Shown in pieces: positions 55,978 to 64,000 of a stretch of DNA of 64,000 nt. Below the pieces are notes generated by a model that was not told the origin of the DNA, searched no databases, and saw nothing but the letters and a program-made list of their open reading frames with translations. The translations under genes and the position numbers were made by a program. Position 1 is the first letter of the stretch. Every line of letters begins with the position of its first letter. This DNA comes from an uncultured Castellaniella sp. GTDB taxonomy: Bacteria > Pseudomonadota > Gammaproteobacteria > Burkholderiales > Burkholderiaceae_B. Location of the stretch: the NCBI RefSeq assembly GCF_937988725.1, contig NZ_CALKHS010000010.1:558001-622000 (forward strand). The letters are read 5' to 3'.

Positions 55978-57210
55978 ATGAAGTTTGCTGTCGCGACATA
56001 CGGAACCGAGGGCGATACCCGGCCTCTCGCGGGACTGTGCAAGGCCTTGATGGACGCCGGCCATGAGACCCTGCTCCTGGCCGATGCCTCCACGCTCGGT
56101 TCGGCCAGAGCGCTGGGCGTGCCCTGCGCAGCCCTCGCGGGCGATATCCGCAAGGCGCTGATGCCCGGCGCCGCGCTTTCGGCCGCGGTCCGCGAGAAAG
56201 GCGGCTTCAACGGCACGGCAAAGGCTCTGGCGACGATCGCCAACGCCAACACGGCCTCGTGGATGCGGGAGGTCCTCGATGCCACGGAAGACTGCGACGC
56301 CATCGTCATTTCGGGCCTGGCGGCCTTCGTCGGCCTGTCGGTGGCCGAACGCCGCGGGATCAAGGCCATCGGGACGGGCCTCATCCCGATCACGCCGACG
56401 GCCGACTTCGCCTCCCCCTTTCTCCCCCCCGGGAAAGTGCCGCGCTGGTTCAACCGGGCCAGCCACCGGCTCGTCAACAGCCTGCTCTGGCGGGCATTCC
56501 GGAAAGAGACCAACCGCGCGCGAGCCGAAGTGTGCGGACTGCCTCCCCGGAAGCACGTCTGGACCGATCACCCGATGCTCTACGGCCTGTCGCCCAGCCT
56601 GATCCCGCGCCCCCGGGACTGGCCCGACACTGCGCAAGTCTGCGGCCAATGGACCACGTCGTATCCGGCGTGGACGCCGCCGCCGGATCTCGAAGCGTTC
56701 CTGGCGGCGGGCGAACCCCCGATCTACATCGGATTCGGCAGCATGGCCGGATTCGACCGCGCGCATTTCACGGGGGTGCTGGTCGACGCAATCGACGGCC
56801 GGCGCGCCGTGTTCTCCCCCGGCTGGAGCGGCATGGACACGGTCGCGCTTCCCGACAACTTCTTCAAGATCGGCGACGTTCCGCACCACTGGCTCTTCCC
56901 ACGCACGTCCCTCGTCATTCATCACGGCGGCTCCGGCACCACGCATACGGCGGCCGGGGCCGGGGTCCCGTCCGTCGTCCTCCCTTTCGCGGGAGACCAA
57001 TTCTTCTGGGCCGACAGGCTCTGGAAAACCGGGGTCGCGGGCAAGCCCCTCATCGGCAAGAACGTCCGCAGCGAAGAACTCCGGCAGTCCATCGCCTTCG
57101 CGGAACGGGACGAAATCCGCGCCCGCGCCAGCGAGCTTGGCGCACGGATGGCCCGGGAAGACGGACCAGGCGCGGCCGTGGCCGCCATCGAAGCCCTGAT
57201 GCGGACTTAG
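55978..57210 (+). CDS. Family 1 glycosyltransferase (UDP-glucosyl/sterol type)
   Basis: A 410-aa GT-B enzyme. The N-terminal glycosyltransferase-28-like domain starts MKFAVATYGTEGDTRPLAGLCKAL. The C-terminal nucleotide-sugar site has FKIGDVPHHWLFPRTSLVIHHGGSGTTHTAAGAGVPSVVLPFAGDQFFWADRL, the donor-binding signature of the sterol/macrolide/rhamnolipid group. The acceptor is unknown. It starts 27 bp after dbpA and ends overlapping the convergent esterase by 4 bp. Confidence 0.88.
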   Translation: MKFAVATYGTEGDTRPLAGLCKALMDAGHETLLLADASTLGSARALGVPCAALAGDIRKALMPGAALSAAVREKGGFNGTAKALATIANANTASWMREVLDATEDCDAIVISGLAAFVGLSVAERRGIKAIGTGLIPITPTADFASPFLPPGKVPRWFNRASHRLVNSLLWRAFRKETNRARAEVCGLPPRKHVWTDHPMLYGLSPSLIPRPRDWPDTAQVCGQWTTSYPAWTPPPDLEAFLAAGEPPIYIGFGSMAGFDRAHFTGVLVDAIDGRRAVFSPGWSGMDTVALPDNFFKIGDVPHHWLFPRTSLVIHHGGSGTTHTAAGAGVPSVVLPFAGDQFFWADRLWKTGVAGKPLIGKNVRSEELRQSIAFAERDEIRARASELGARMAREDGPGAAVAAIEALMRT

Positions 57211-58562
57211 CGCCAGCCACGAACCGGCGCGCCGGCGCTTGCCGCGCGCGCCGCATCGGGCTGCGGCAGCAAGGCGCCGACATCGACGGCCTGCGCCATC
57301 GCGCGATTGCCTTCGTCGCCAGGGTGCAGGTGATCTCCGGAATCGAAGCGCGCATCCATCCGGGCCGGATGCGCGGGATCGCGCAAGGCCGCATCGAAAT
57401 CGATCACCGCATCGAATGCGCCGTCATGGCGGATCCAATCGTTCAGCTGCCGGCGCAGGGCATCCTTTTCCGGGCCGTAGTAATCGTCCAGCGGCGTGCC
57501 GGGCAACGCGCCCTCGAAGGGCGGAAGCGTCGCGCCGACCACCCTGACGCCGCGGCTGCGGGCCCGCTCGACCAACTGACGATAGCCCGCCGTCAATTCC
57601 GCCAGCGTCGGGCGCCGCGCGTCCGGCGCAAACGCGGTGCCGGGCCAGGCAATGTCGTTGATGCCAAGGGCAACGATGACGCTGCGCACGCCCGGCTGCG
57701 CCAGCACGTCGCGCTCCAGCCGCGCCAGCGCGTTGGCGCCCATGCCGTCGGACAGCAGCCGCGCGCCGGAAATGCCGGCATTGACCACGGCCACGCCCTG
57801 CGGAGCCAGGCGGGCCGCCAGGAAGTCCGGCCAGCGGCGGTCCTTGTCCAGACTGGCCGCGGCGCCATCGGTGATGGAATCGCCGATCACCGCCACGGCG
57901 CGCGCCGCCGTCCCGGTTTCCACCTGCACGCCCGTCAGCAACAGGCGGGCGGTGGTGCTGCTGCGGCCGGCCGTCCGCAGCACGGGCGCGCGCGTCTGGT
58001 CGCCGGAGGCGATCCAGCCTGTCTGCCGCCCATCCCAGTGGAAGGTCCGCACGGGGGTGGCTTCGGGCAGAAAGACGCTGACCGTCACCCGCGACAGCGC
58101 GGGAACCGGCAAGGCCACGGGATCGCTGAGCAAGGACGCGCCGGGCGGAATCGTCGCCGCCGCGCGGCCGCCGAAGGTCACCGCGCGCAGGCTGCCTTCG
58201 ACGATGGCGCCGTCGCCCCTGTCCTGGCGGGAATGCGCCACCGTCGCCCCGCCGATCGCGACCGGCTGTCTGCCATACGCGTTGGACAGCACGATGCGCA
58301 GGCGCGCGCCGCCCAGGCTGATGCGCGCCACCTGGCGCACGGTCCGGTCGCGCAGTTCGGACGGAACATTGCTGGGGAACAGGAAACCCGGCGCCCAGAC
58401 CGCTTGCGGGCTGGCCTGCCATGTCGACACCCAGGAAGGCGACGCGGGGGAGGACGGAGATCCGGCCCAGGCAGGCGCGACCGAGGCGGCGCCGGCCGTC
58501 AGCGCCAAGGTCAACAGGGCGGCGGCCCTGGCATGGCGGTGAAGATCAGCAAGTCTTTTCAT
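57207..58562 (-). CDS. Secreted SGNH/GDSL-family esterase
   Basis: A 451-aa protein with a signal peptide (AAALLTLALTAGAASVAPAWA). The N-terminal ~200-aa beta domain precedes the SGNH hydrolase: block I GDSITDGAA with the nucleophile Ser, block II VNAGISGARLL, block III GINDIAWPG, block V DSGDHLHPGDEGN with Asp/His. It probably removes acyl groups from a carbohydrate or lipid outside the membrane. The start at 58562 has only a weak RBS; the upstream ATG candidates at 58643 and 58613 read through AT-rich DNA with operator-like repeats. It is divergent from a LysR gene that likely controls it. Confidence 0.85.
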   Translation of the reverse strand: MKRLADLHRHARAAALLTLALTAGAASVAPAWAGSPSSPASPSWVSTWQASPQAVWAPGFLFPSNVPSELRDRTVRQVARISLGGARLRIVLSNAYGRQPVAIGGATVAHSRQDRGDGAIVEGSLRAVTFGGRAAATIPPGASLLSDPVALPVPALSRVTVSVFLPEATPVRTFHWDGRQTGWIASGDQTRAPVLRTAGRSSTTARLLLTGVQVETGTAARAVAVIGDSITDGAAASLDKDRRWPDFLAARLAPQGVAVVNAGISGARLLSDGMGANALARLERDVLAQPGVRSVIVALGINDIAWPGTAFAPDARRPTLAELTAGYRQLVERARSRGVRVVGATLPPFEGALPGTPLDDYYGPEKDALRRQLNDWIRHDGAFDAVIDFDAALRDPAHPARMDARFDSGDHLHPGDEGNRAMAQAVDVGALLPQPDAARAASAGAPVRGWR

Positions 58563-58567
58563 TTCAG

Positions 58568-58621
58568 TGAATTCAAAGTCAAATAACGACTGAATGATGA
58601 ATTCAAAGACCATATTTGAAT
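58568..58621. promoter_or_regulatory. LysR-type operator repeats between the esterase and LysR genes
   Basis: TGAATTCAAAG occurs twice (58568-58578 and 58598-58608), exactly 30 bp apart or about three helical turns. The second overlaps ATTCAAA-N7-TTTGAAT (58601-58621), a LysR-box-like inverted repeat with a T-N11-A core. Position in the divergent intergenic region fits autoregulation plus control of the esterase. Confidence 0.6.
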
Positions 58622-58674
58622 AGACTGCCTGCAAGCACATCATTCATGAACTGAAATCACTCAGGAGATCCTGC

Positions 58675-59694
58675 ATGGCCCGTCTGGAAGTCAACCGATC
58701 CGGTGAACTGGAAGTGTTCGCGCGCGTCATCGAACTGGGCGGCTTTTCCGCCGCGGCCCGCGCCTGCGGCATGACGCCTTCGGCCGTCAGCAAACTGGTC
58801 GCACGCCTGGAACAGCGCCTGGGCACGCGGCTGGTGAACCGCTCCACGCGACAGATCCAGCTCACGCCGGAGGGCTGCGCCTTCTACGAGCGCGGCGTGC
58901 GCATCCTGGCCGATCTGGAGGAAGCCGAACGCTGCGCCAGCGCGCACGCGGCGCCGCGCGGCCGGCTGAGGATCAATGCCAATGTCCCGTTCGGGCATCA
59001 CTTCCTGCTGCCGCTGGTCCCGGAATTCCTGGCGCGCCATCCCGACGTGACGCTGGACATCACGCTGACGGACGAAGTCGTCGACATTCTGGAACAGCGC
59101 ACCGACGTCGCCCTGCGCGCCGGCCCGCTGAAGAGCTCGAGCCTGGTGGCGCGCACGCTGGGGTTCACGCGCATGGTGATCGTCGGGGCGCCCGCCTACC
59201 TGAAACGCCACGGAACCCCCGCTACGCCCGACGAACTGCTGTCCCACAACCGCCTGGGGGCGAACTACGTGCGCGCGCAAGCCGGCTGGCCGCTGCGCCA
59301 CGAAGGCCATGACGTCGTGGCGCCCGTGACGGGCAACGCACAGGCCAGCGACGGCGAAGCGCTGCGCCGTCTGGCCCTCGCGGGCCTGGGGCTGGCGCGC
59401 CTCGCCGCCTTTCAGGTCAGCGAGGACATCGCGGCCGGCCGGCTGCTGCCGGTGCTCGAAGACTGCAACCCGGGCGACAAGGAGGAGATCCACGCCGTCT
59501 ACGTGGGCCAGGGCGGCTACCTGCCGCTGCGAGCCAGGGCCTTTCTGGACTTTCTGGCCGAGAAAGTGGATATCGATCGCGGCGGCCCGGCCCGGCCGGA
59601 CGCACGGCGACAAGCCGGATCAGATCCGGGCGGACACGCCCCCCACGCTGACCGACGAACCGGCAGGGCCCGCAAACGACACGTCGATCCTTGA
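58675..59694 (+). CDS. LysR-family transcriptional regulator (esterase-linked)
   Basis: A 339-aa protein. The HTH lies at residues 10-65 (LEVFARVIELGGFSAAARACGMTPSAVSKLVARLEQRLG), and the effector domain at ~90-295. The C-terminal ~30 residues (GGPARPDARRQAGSDPGG...) are basic and low in complexity, beyond the usual ~300 aa; this tail runs antisense through the end of the PhzF gene by 75 bp. AGGAG at normal spacing supports the ATG at 58675. It is divergent from the GDSL esterase. Confidence 0.92.
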   Translation: MARLEVNRSGELEVFARVIELGGFSAAARACGMTPSAVSKLVARLEQRLGTRLVNRSTRQIQLTPEGCAFYERGVRILADLEEAERCASAHAAPRGRLRINANVPFGHHFLLPLVPEFLARHPDVTLDITLTDEVVDILEQRTDVALRAGPLKSSSLVARTLGFTRMVIVGAPAYLKRHGTPATPDELLSHNRLGANYVRAQAGWPLRHEGHDVVAPVTGNAQASDGEALRRLALAGLGLARLAAFQVSEDIAAGRLLPVLEDCNPGDKEEIHAVYVGQGGYLPLRARAFLDFLAEKVDIDRGGPARPDARRQAGSDPGGHAPHADRRTGRARKRHVDP

Positions 59695-60447
59695 GGGTCG
59701 CCCCATGTCCTCGCCCTGATAGATGGTCAGATCGCCATCGGACAGCAGATCGTGGTCGCGAAGCATGCCGGCGAGCGCGGCGGCGGCCGCCCCGGTGGCC
59801 GGGTCCTCCAGCACGCCGCCGGACGCGAAGGCATTGCGCGCGTGAAACACGCGCTCGGCCTCCCGCCAGATGAAAGCCACGGTCACGAGACCATGCCGGC
59901 GCATGAAGACACGCCCCTGATCCAGGTCGTAGCTCATGCGCGCAAGCAGGCCCCGAGTCCGCAAGGGCACGATCAGGTGCTGCGATCCGCCATTGGCCAG
60001 CATGACCGGCAAATCGCGGTCCAGGTCGCCATCGGCATAGCCGAAGACCCACAGCGCCTGCGCGATCATGTCGCCCGGCGCGGCTTCGCTGCGGGTCCGC
60101 GGAGAGCGCAGCACGCTGTAGCCCCGCCCATCCTGGATTCTGGCGTCGACGGATATGCGGCCGTCCCTTAACGCCAGTTCATAGGTGCCATCGCCATGTT
60201 CGCCCGCCAGGGCGGCGCCCAGCGCGATGGTCGCATGGCCGCAGAAGGGCACTTCCGATTCGGGAGAGAAGTAGCGCGTCTCCCAGACATCGGCATTCCG
60301 CGCCGCAAACGCGGTCTCGGAATAGCCCACTTCATGCGCGATGCGCAACATCTCCGCTTCGGACGGCAGTTGCGCCGCCACCACCACGCCAGCGGGATTG
60401 CCGCCCCGCCCGTCCATGACGAACGCCGCGATTCTTTGGATGTTCAT
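59620..60447 (-). CDS. PhzF-family isomerase-like protein
   Basis: A 275-aa protein of the PhzF/DapF-fold family: GGNPAGVVV near the start, VGYSETAF with the family Glu, YFSPESEVPFCGHATIALG, and the C-terminal EDPATGAAAAALAGML. Homologues isomerise trans-2,3-dihydro-3-hydroxyanthranilate or have unknown substrates; no other phenazine gene is present. The ATG at 60445-60447 was chosen. The longer reading frame upstream is the shadow of neighbouring genes. Confidence 0.9.
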   Translation of the reverse strand: MNIQRIAAFVMDGRGGNPAGVVVAAQLPSEAEMLRIAHEVGYSETAFAARNADVWETRYFSPESEVPFCGHATIALGAALAGEHGDGTYELALRDGRISVDARIQDGRGYSVLRSPRTRSEAAPGDMIAQALWVFGYADGDLDRDLPVMLANGGSQHLIVPLRTRGLLARMSYDLDQGRVFMRRHGLVTVAFIWREAERVFHARNAFASGGVLEDPATGAAAAALAGMLRDHDLLSDGDLTIYQGEDMGRPSRIDVSFAGPAGSSVSVGGVSARI

Positions 60448-60494
60448 GTTGTTCCAGACCTGAGTGGAGCCGACGATATCCAGCATCATACCGG

Positions 60495-60634
60495 TCACTG
60501 GATTGCAACAGGCGCGGCTCCCGCCTTGCGGGAGCGGAAATGCGCGACCAGTCCTTCCGCCAGGCCGCGCCGGTTCAGCGAGCCGGTCAGCGGATCCTTG
60601 ACGGACAGAATCCGCAGTTGGTCGACGAGGCGGC
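60495..60634 (-). pseudogene. Fragment of a GGDEF (diguanylate cyclase) domain
   Basis: The frame reads SRLVDQLRILSVKDPLTGSLNRRGLAEGLVAHF. D-P-L-T-G-x-x-N-R-R is the start of a GGDEF domain, but a stop follows about 20 residues later and the GGDEF catalytic loop is missing. Upstream the frame runs into the carboxylesterase gene in another phase. It is a remnant left by deletion or rearrangement. Confidence 0.65.
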
Positions 60635-61309
60635 TCAGCGGGCCAATCCGACGAGCCAGGACGCAAAGTCCATCTGCATCGCTTGAGGGATGCCGTGGTC
60701 GCCCGGATACAATCGCGTTTCGTGCGGGACACCCAAACTCGTGAGCCAGGCATCGGATCGATGCGCCCACGCCACCGGCAGCTTGGTGTCGTCGCGGCCG
60801 TGCCCGATGAAGGCCCGGATCCCGGCCAGCGCGGCGGGCTTCGCCAGTTGCGGTTCCAGCTCGGGGAGAATGCGTCCGGCAAGGACGCCGAAGCCCGCGA
60901 CCAGTCCGGGGCGGGTCAGCCCCAGGCTCGCGCTCATGATCCCACCCTGACTGAAACCCGCCACCACAGTGCGGGCGGGCGACGCCGCATACTCCGCCTG
61001 CAGTTCGGCGATGAACCGGACCAGCTGCTGGCGGCTGCTTTCAGCCGCGGTCAGGTCCGGACGCGGGCCTTGCGGCCCAAAGGACACTTGAAACCAGGCA
61101 TGCTGGCCAGCTCCAAGAGTCAAGGGCGCCCGGACCAGGACAACGCGCGTGTCCGCAGGCATCGTCTCGGCGAACGGCGCAAGATTGGTCTCGTTGCCGC
61201 CCACGCCATGCAGCAGGACCAGCAGCCGCTGCGCGGATCCCGAGAGTTGATTGGTCCGGAATGCGAGCGTGCGATCAGTGCGCAGCGCGGACCAGCTCAT
61301 GTCGTTCAT
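60635..61309 (-). CDS. Alpha/beta hydrolase, phospholipase/carboxylesterase family
   Basis: A 224-aa serine hydrolase: oxyanion region LLVLLHGVGGNETNLAPF, nucleophile in VVAGFSQGGIMS, Asp in FIGHGRDDTKLP and His in YPGDHGIP. It is of the acyl-protein thioesterase/carboxylesterase size class. The ATG overlaps the stop of the upstream dioxygenase gene by 4 bp, so the two are coupled; they may act on one aromatic or quinone substrate (inference). Confidence 0.9.
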   Translation of the reverse strand: MNDMSWSALRTDRTLAFRTNQLSGSAQRLLVLLHGVGGNETNLAPFAETMPADTRVVLVRAPLTLGAGQHAWFQVSFGPQGPRPDLTAAESSRQQLVRFIAELQAEYAASPARTVVAGFSQGGIMSASLGLTRPGLVAGFGVLAGRILPELEPQLAKPAALAGIRAFIGHGRDDTKLPVAWAHRSDAWLTSLGVPHETRLYPGDHGIPQAMQMDFASWLVGLAR

Positions 61310-62109
61310 GCAATCTCCTGTTGTTGTTCAAGGTCCAGACCAAAGCCAAAGCTGTCCATCGACAGCACACTGTCGGTCATGCCGCCCACGATGCGGGTGC
61401 GGGATTCTTCCGCCGTGCTCGCACCCAACGCAACCAGCAGAGGCAGGTAATGTTCCTCGGTGGGGTGCGCCCGCGATGCGTGCGGCGCGCGGTTGCGATA
61501 GTCGACCAGCGCATCGTCGTCGCGCCGCGCCAGGGCCGACGCCACCCAGTCCGCAAACTCTTGCGCATACTGGGGGTCTGCAATGTGGCGGCGAAATTCG
61601 TAGAGGTTGTGCGTCAGGCTTCCCGAACCCACGACGAGCACTCCCCGATCGCGCAACGAAGCCAGCGCCCGCCCCAGCCGCAACGCGCCTTCGGCATCCA
61701 TGCCTCGCGGCAATGAAACCTGCAGCACAGGGACATCGGCGTCCGGCTTCAGATAGCGCAGAGGCACCCACGCGCCGTGATCCAGCCCGCGCGATGCGTC
61801 CGTCGCGGCGGGCAGGCCGGCGCAATCGAGCAGATCAACGATTTCCTGCGACAGCGCAGGCGCGCCAGGCGGTTCATACCGAAGCGCATACAGCGGCGCC
61901 GGGAAGCCGCCAAAGTCATGAATGGCCTCCTGCCGCGCGGCGCCCGTGACACGCAGGCCCGAGGTCTGCCAGTGGGGCGACACGACCACGACGGCGGCGA
62001 CGTCCCCCAACGCCGCCCCCAGTCGACGCAGGCGGGGCCCGAGGGCGCCGGGTTCAAGGGCGAATGTGGGGGCGCCATGCGAGATGAAGAGAGAAGGTGA
62101 GCGAGGCAT
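61306..62109 (-). CDS. Extradiol ring-cleavage dioxygenase, DODA/LigB class III
   Basis: A 267-aa protein: LFISHGAPTFAL, VVSPHW, GLDHGAWVPLRYL, VVGSGSLTHNLYEF and the terminal HPTEEHYLPLLVALGA. These carry the metal-binding His residues of the 4,5-DOPA dioxygenase/YgiD group. It cleaves catecholic substrates; the specific one is unknown. It starts MPRSPSLFISHG at 62109. The divergent LysR regulator at 63065 may control this gene together with the oxidoreductase gene. Confidence 0.9.
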   Translation of the reverse strand: MPRSPSLFISHGAPTFALEPGALGPRLRRLGAALGDVAAVVVVSPHWQTSGLRVTGAARQEAIHDFGGFPAPLYALRYEPPGAPALSQEIVDLLDCAGLPAATDASRGLDHGAWVPLRYLKPDADVPVLQVSLPRGMDAEGALRLGRALASLRDRGVLVVGSGSLTHNLYEFRRHIADPQYAQEFADWVASALARRDDDALVDYRNRAPHASRAHPTEEHYLPLLVALGASTAEESRTRIVGGMTDSVLSMDSFGFGLDLEQQQEIA

Positions 62110-62146
62110 GAAATGACTCCGTTATCGCGTCATGAGCGGACAATGG

Positions 62147-62779
62147 TCAGGCGCGACGAATCCAGGTCGGTGCAATCTGTGTGCCATGCCCCGCGCCATA
62201 GGCGAAGTAGATATTGAGACCGGCCAACGGTTCCAGATATCGGGCGTTCTTCAGGCCGCCCGCATCGACCGGCTCAAAGCCCATGCTTTCCGCCAGCGCA
62301 CGCGCGGTCTGCCTGGCTGCTTCATCATCACCGGCGTAGAAAACGGGCGCAGTCTGACCATGAGCAAATGCGGGGCCTTCGGCCAGCACCTGGGCCAGCA
62401 ACGTATTGAAGGCCTTGACGACCGGCACGCCGGGCAGCGCCTTGGCGATTTCTTCAGCGGCCGAGGTGTCGTGACCCACCGTCAGACCCATGAAGTCGGC
62501 CGTGAGCGGATTGGTGATGTCGATGACGATGCGGCCGTCGAGCGGGCCCAGCGACTTGAGCGCAGGCACGGCATCGGCATAGGGGGTGGCCACGATGACG
62601 ACCCGCGAGTCGCCAAGCGCCTGGTCCGCCGCCACCGCAGTGGCGCCCGCATGGGCGGCAGCCAACGCCTGGGCCTTCTCCAGATGGCGCGCCGTGACCC
62701 GCACCTGGTGGCCCGCCTGGGTGAGTTGTTTGACAAAGGCCGCGCCCATGTTGCCGGCGCCGATAAGAGTGATGTTCAT
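62147..62779 (-). CDS. NADPH-dependent F420-reductase-like oxidoreductase
   Basis: A 210-aa Rossmann protein: MNITLIGAGNMGAAFVKQLTQAGHQVRVTARH, VVIVATPYADAVPAL, ITNPLTADFMG, VVKAFNTLLAQVL and APVFYAGDDEAA. This is the pattern of the 'F420-dependent NADP oxidoreductase' family, which in bacteria without F420 are simple NADP-binding enzymes of unknown substrate. The ATG at 62777-62779 was chosen over an upstream frame start. It lies 37 bp upstream of the dioxygenase gene in the same orientation. Confidence 0.88.
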   Translation of the reverse strand: MNITLIGAGNMGAAFVKQLTQAGHQVRVTARHLEKAQALAAAHAGATAVAADQALGDSRVVIVATPYADAVPALKSLGPLDGRIVIDITNPLTADFMGLTVGHDTSAAEEIAKALPGVPVVKAFNTLLAQVLAEGPAFAHGQTAPVFYAGDDEAARQTARALAESMGFEPVDAGGLKNARYLEPLAGLNIYFAYGAGHGTQIAPTWIRRA

Positions 62780-62839
62780 GATGCAGATCCTTCCGACGAG
62801 GGGATGAAACAGGCATTCGGAAATCCGATGCCGGCGCAC

Positions 62840-63064
62840 CGGTTGATCGGTGCTGACGTGGGATCTACTTTATTAGATACTTTAGGATTGATAAATATAG
62901 ATTTAGTAGACTTATTGTATTTTAATAAGAGACTATTCATGGGCCGCCAGCCAGCGATAAAAATGCCCGCCGCTGCGGTCCGGACCGTCGGAGCGGCGCG
63001 AGATTGTCCACTTCCACAAGATGAATAGTATATTTTCAAGCGTACTATCTTCGTTGAAAGAACA
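62840..63064. promoter_or_regulatory. AT-rich divergent regulatory region with LysR-type inverted repeats
   Basis: This strip is clearly AT-richer than all neighbours. CTTATT-N7-AATAAG (62911-62929) has a T-N11-A core typical of LysR boxes. ATAGTA-N12-TACTAT (63025-63048) lies 17 bp before the LysR ATG. Both fit control of the divergent oxidoreductase/dioxygenase/esterase operon and autoregulation. Confidence 0.55.
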
Positions 63065-63979
63065 ATGGACATCTTGCAGGCAATGCGGACTTTCACAGCC
63101 GTGGTGGATGCCGGCAGCTTCGTGCGCGCCGTGGAAATTTCCGGCTTTTCCAAACCTGCTGTTTCCCGCCAGGTCGCGGAACTGGAAAAGCATCTGGGCG
63201 CGCGCCTGCTGCATCGCACCACGCGAAGGCTGTCGCTCACTGACGAGGGACGCACCTACTACCAACGCTGCAAAGAGATTCTGCAGGCAGTGGAGGAGGC
63301 CGGCGCGGAAGCCGGCAACGCGGCCGTGAAGGCGCGCGGCCGCTTGCGCATCGGAGCGCCCCAAACCTTCGGCGCACTCCACCTGGCTCCGCTATGGGGA
63401 CGGTTTGCAGCCGACAACCCCATGGTCTCGCTGGACATCGTGCTGTCGGACCGCACCGTCGACCTCGTCGAAGAAGGCTATGACCTGGTGGTGCGGATCG
63501 GTCAACTGCCGAATTCCGATCTGGTCAGCCGCCCGCTGGCCCGCTCGCGCATGATGCTGTGCGCCTCGCCCGACTACCTGGCGCGCTGCGGCCAGCCCAC
63601 GCAGCCCAAGGACCTGGCCCGGCACGAGACCATTGCCTACAGCTACTGGTCGTCAGGCGACGAATGGCACTTTACGGGGCCCTCCGGCGCGACTTCGGTC
63701 CGCGTGAGCTCGCGCATCCACGCAAATAGCGGCGACACCTGCAGGGCCGCGGCGCTGGACGGCTACGGCGTGGTTCTGCAGCCTGACTTCCTCATCCACG
63801 AGGATTTGCGCAACGGCCGACTCGTCGAACTCATGCCCGGCTACCGGGGGCCCGAACTCGATATCCAGGCGCTCTACCCGACGCGCAGGCAGGTGCCGCT
63901 CAAGGTGCGCCGGCTGCTGGATTTCCTGGTGGCCGCGCTGCGCGATCCGCCATGGTCCCTGGCCGGATCAAGAAAATGA
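63065..63979 (+). CDS. LysR-family transcriptional regulator
   Basis: A 304-aa protein. The HTH lies at residues 5-62 (AMRTFTAVVDAGSFVRAVEISGFSKPAVSRQVAELEKHLGARLLHRTTRR), followed by a periplasmic-binding-like effector domain (GRLRIGAPQTFGALHLAPL to ~295) of standard length. It is divergent from the F420-reductase-like/dioxygenase/esterase operon and is probably its activator. The closest family relations by eye are the CrgA/AaeR-like regulators of quinone or aromatic responses. The stop is 21 bp from the window end. Confidence 0.93.
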   Translation: MDILQAMRTFTAVVDAGSFVRAVEISGFSKPAVSRQVAELEKHLGARLLHRTTRRLSLTDEGRTYYQRCKEILQAVEEAGAEAGNAAVKARGRLRIGAPQTFGALHLAPLWGRFAADNPMVSLDIVLSDRTVDLVEEGYDLVVRIGQLPNSDLVSRPLARSRMMLCASPDYLARCGQPTQPKDLARHETIAYSYWSSGDEWHFTGPSGATSVRVSSRIHANSGDTCRAAALDGYGVVLQPDFLIHEDLRNGRLVELMPGYRGPELDIQALYPTRRQVPLKVRRLLDFLVAALRDPPWSLAGSRK

Positions 63980-64000
63980 TGGCAGTTATATGGTCTCTCT

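Overview
This 64-kb window is GC-rich and gene-dense. It looks like the chromosome of a betaproteobacterium of the order Burkholderiales, probably Alcaligenaceae (Bordetella/Achromobacter/Castellaniella-like). That placement is inferred from the gene families present: a RecA N-terminus, a TctD/TctE-type two-component system, a long aspartate carbamoyltransferase, TRAP and MHS transporters, and a DUF4148 protein. The species cannot be read directly from the sequence.

Layout. 1-7.1 kb: the recA 5' end with a LexA-type box, a response regulator/histidine kinase/MHS transporter operon, rdgC, and pyrB with an added N-terminal domain. 7.2-16.1 kb: a cell-envelope block on the minus strand (a 2001-aa thioester alpha-2-macroglobulin, PBP1C, a SecD-P1-like lipoprotein). 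16.2-21.5 kb: a CAT-anticodon tRNA, then an XRE-cupin regulator convergent with a DUF1185/garR-type/TRAP (dctPQM) catabolic operon; 11-base motifs shared by the two upstream regions suggest one regulon. 22-24.2 kb: a small lipoprotein, nhaA preceded by a structured leader resembling the nhaA-I (lithium riboswitch) motif, and a DUF4148 protein. 24.4-25.5 kb: an Rpn/YhgA-like nuclease-family gene.

25.6-38 kb: a flagellin and glycosylation island. Two flagellin coding sequences face away from each other, and between them lie only a tyrosine recombinase and one sigma-28-type promoter. The left flagellin is open through its whole length but has no start codon, RBS or good promoter; the right one has all three. 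A perfect 48-bp inverted repeat within the two 5' coding regions brackets the recombinase. This looks like an invertible flagellin switch that uses a tyrosine recombinase. Around it are a GT2, a heptosyltransferase-like GT9, a 1460-aa multi-module glycosyltransferase, and fdtA/acetyltransferase/fdtB genes for a dTDP-3-amino-3,6-dideoxyhexose.

38.4-46.2 kb: an overlapping operon containing counterparts of the four Campylobacter jejuni phosphoramidate enzymes (CDP-amidate kinase, L-glutamine kinase, gamma-glutamyl-CDP-amidate hydrolase, phosphoglutamine cytidylyltransferase). A formyltransferase-domain protein, a Glyphos-type transferase and an MFS carrier accompany them. It may attach a phosphoramidate group to a surface glycan.

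46.2-64 kb: more ordinary content. It includes a yeast-like cytosine deaminase, a TehB-like methyltransferase, an HD-GYP sensor protein, an ABC ATPase with degenerate catalytic motifs, rmlA-rmlC, a thioesterase, an AraC-Ogt fusion, dbpA, a GT1-type glycosyltransferase, a GDSL esterase, two LysR regulators, a PhzF-like protein, a GGDEF-domain fragment, a carboxylesterase, a LigB/DODA-type dioxygenase and an F420-oxidoreductase-like protein.
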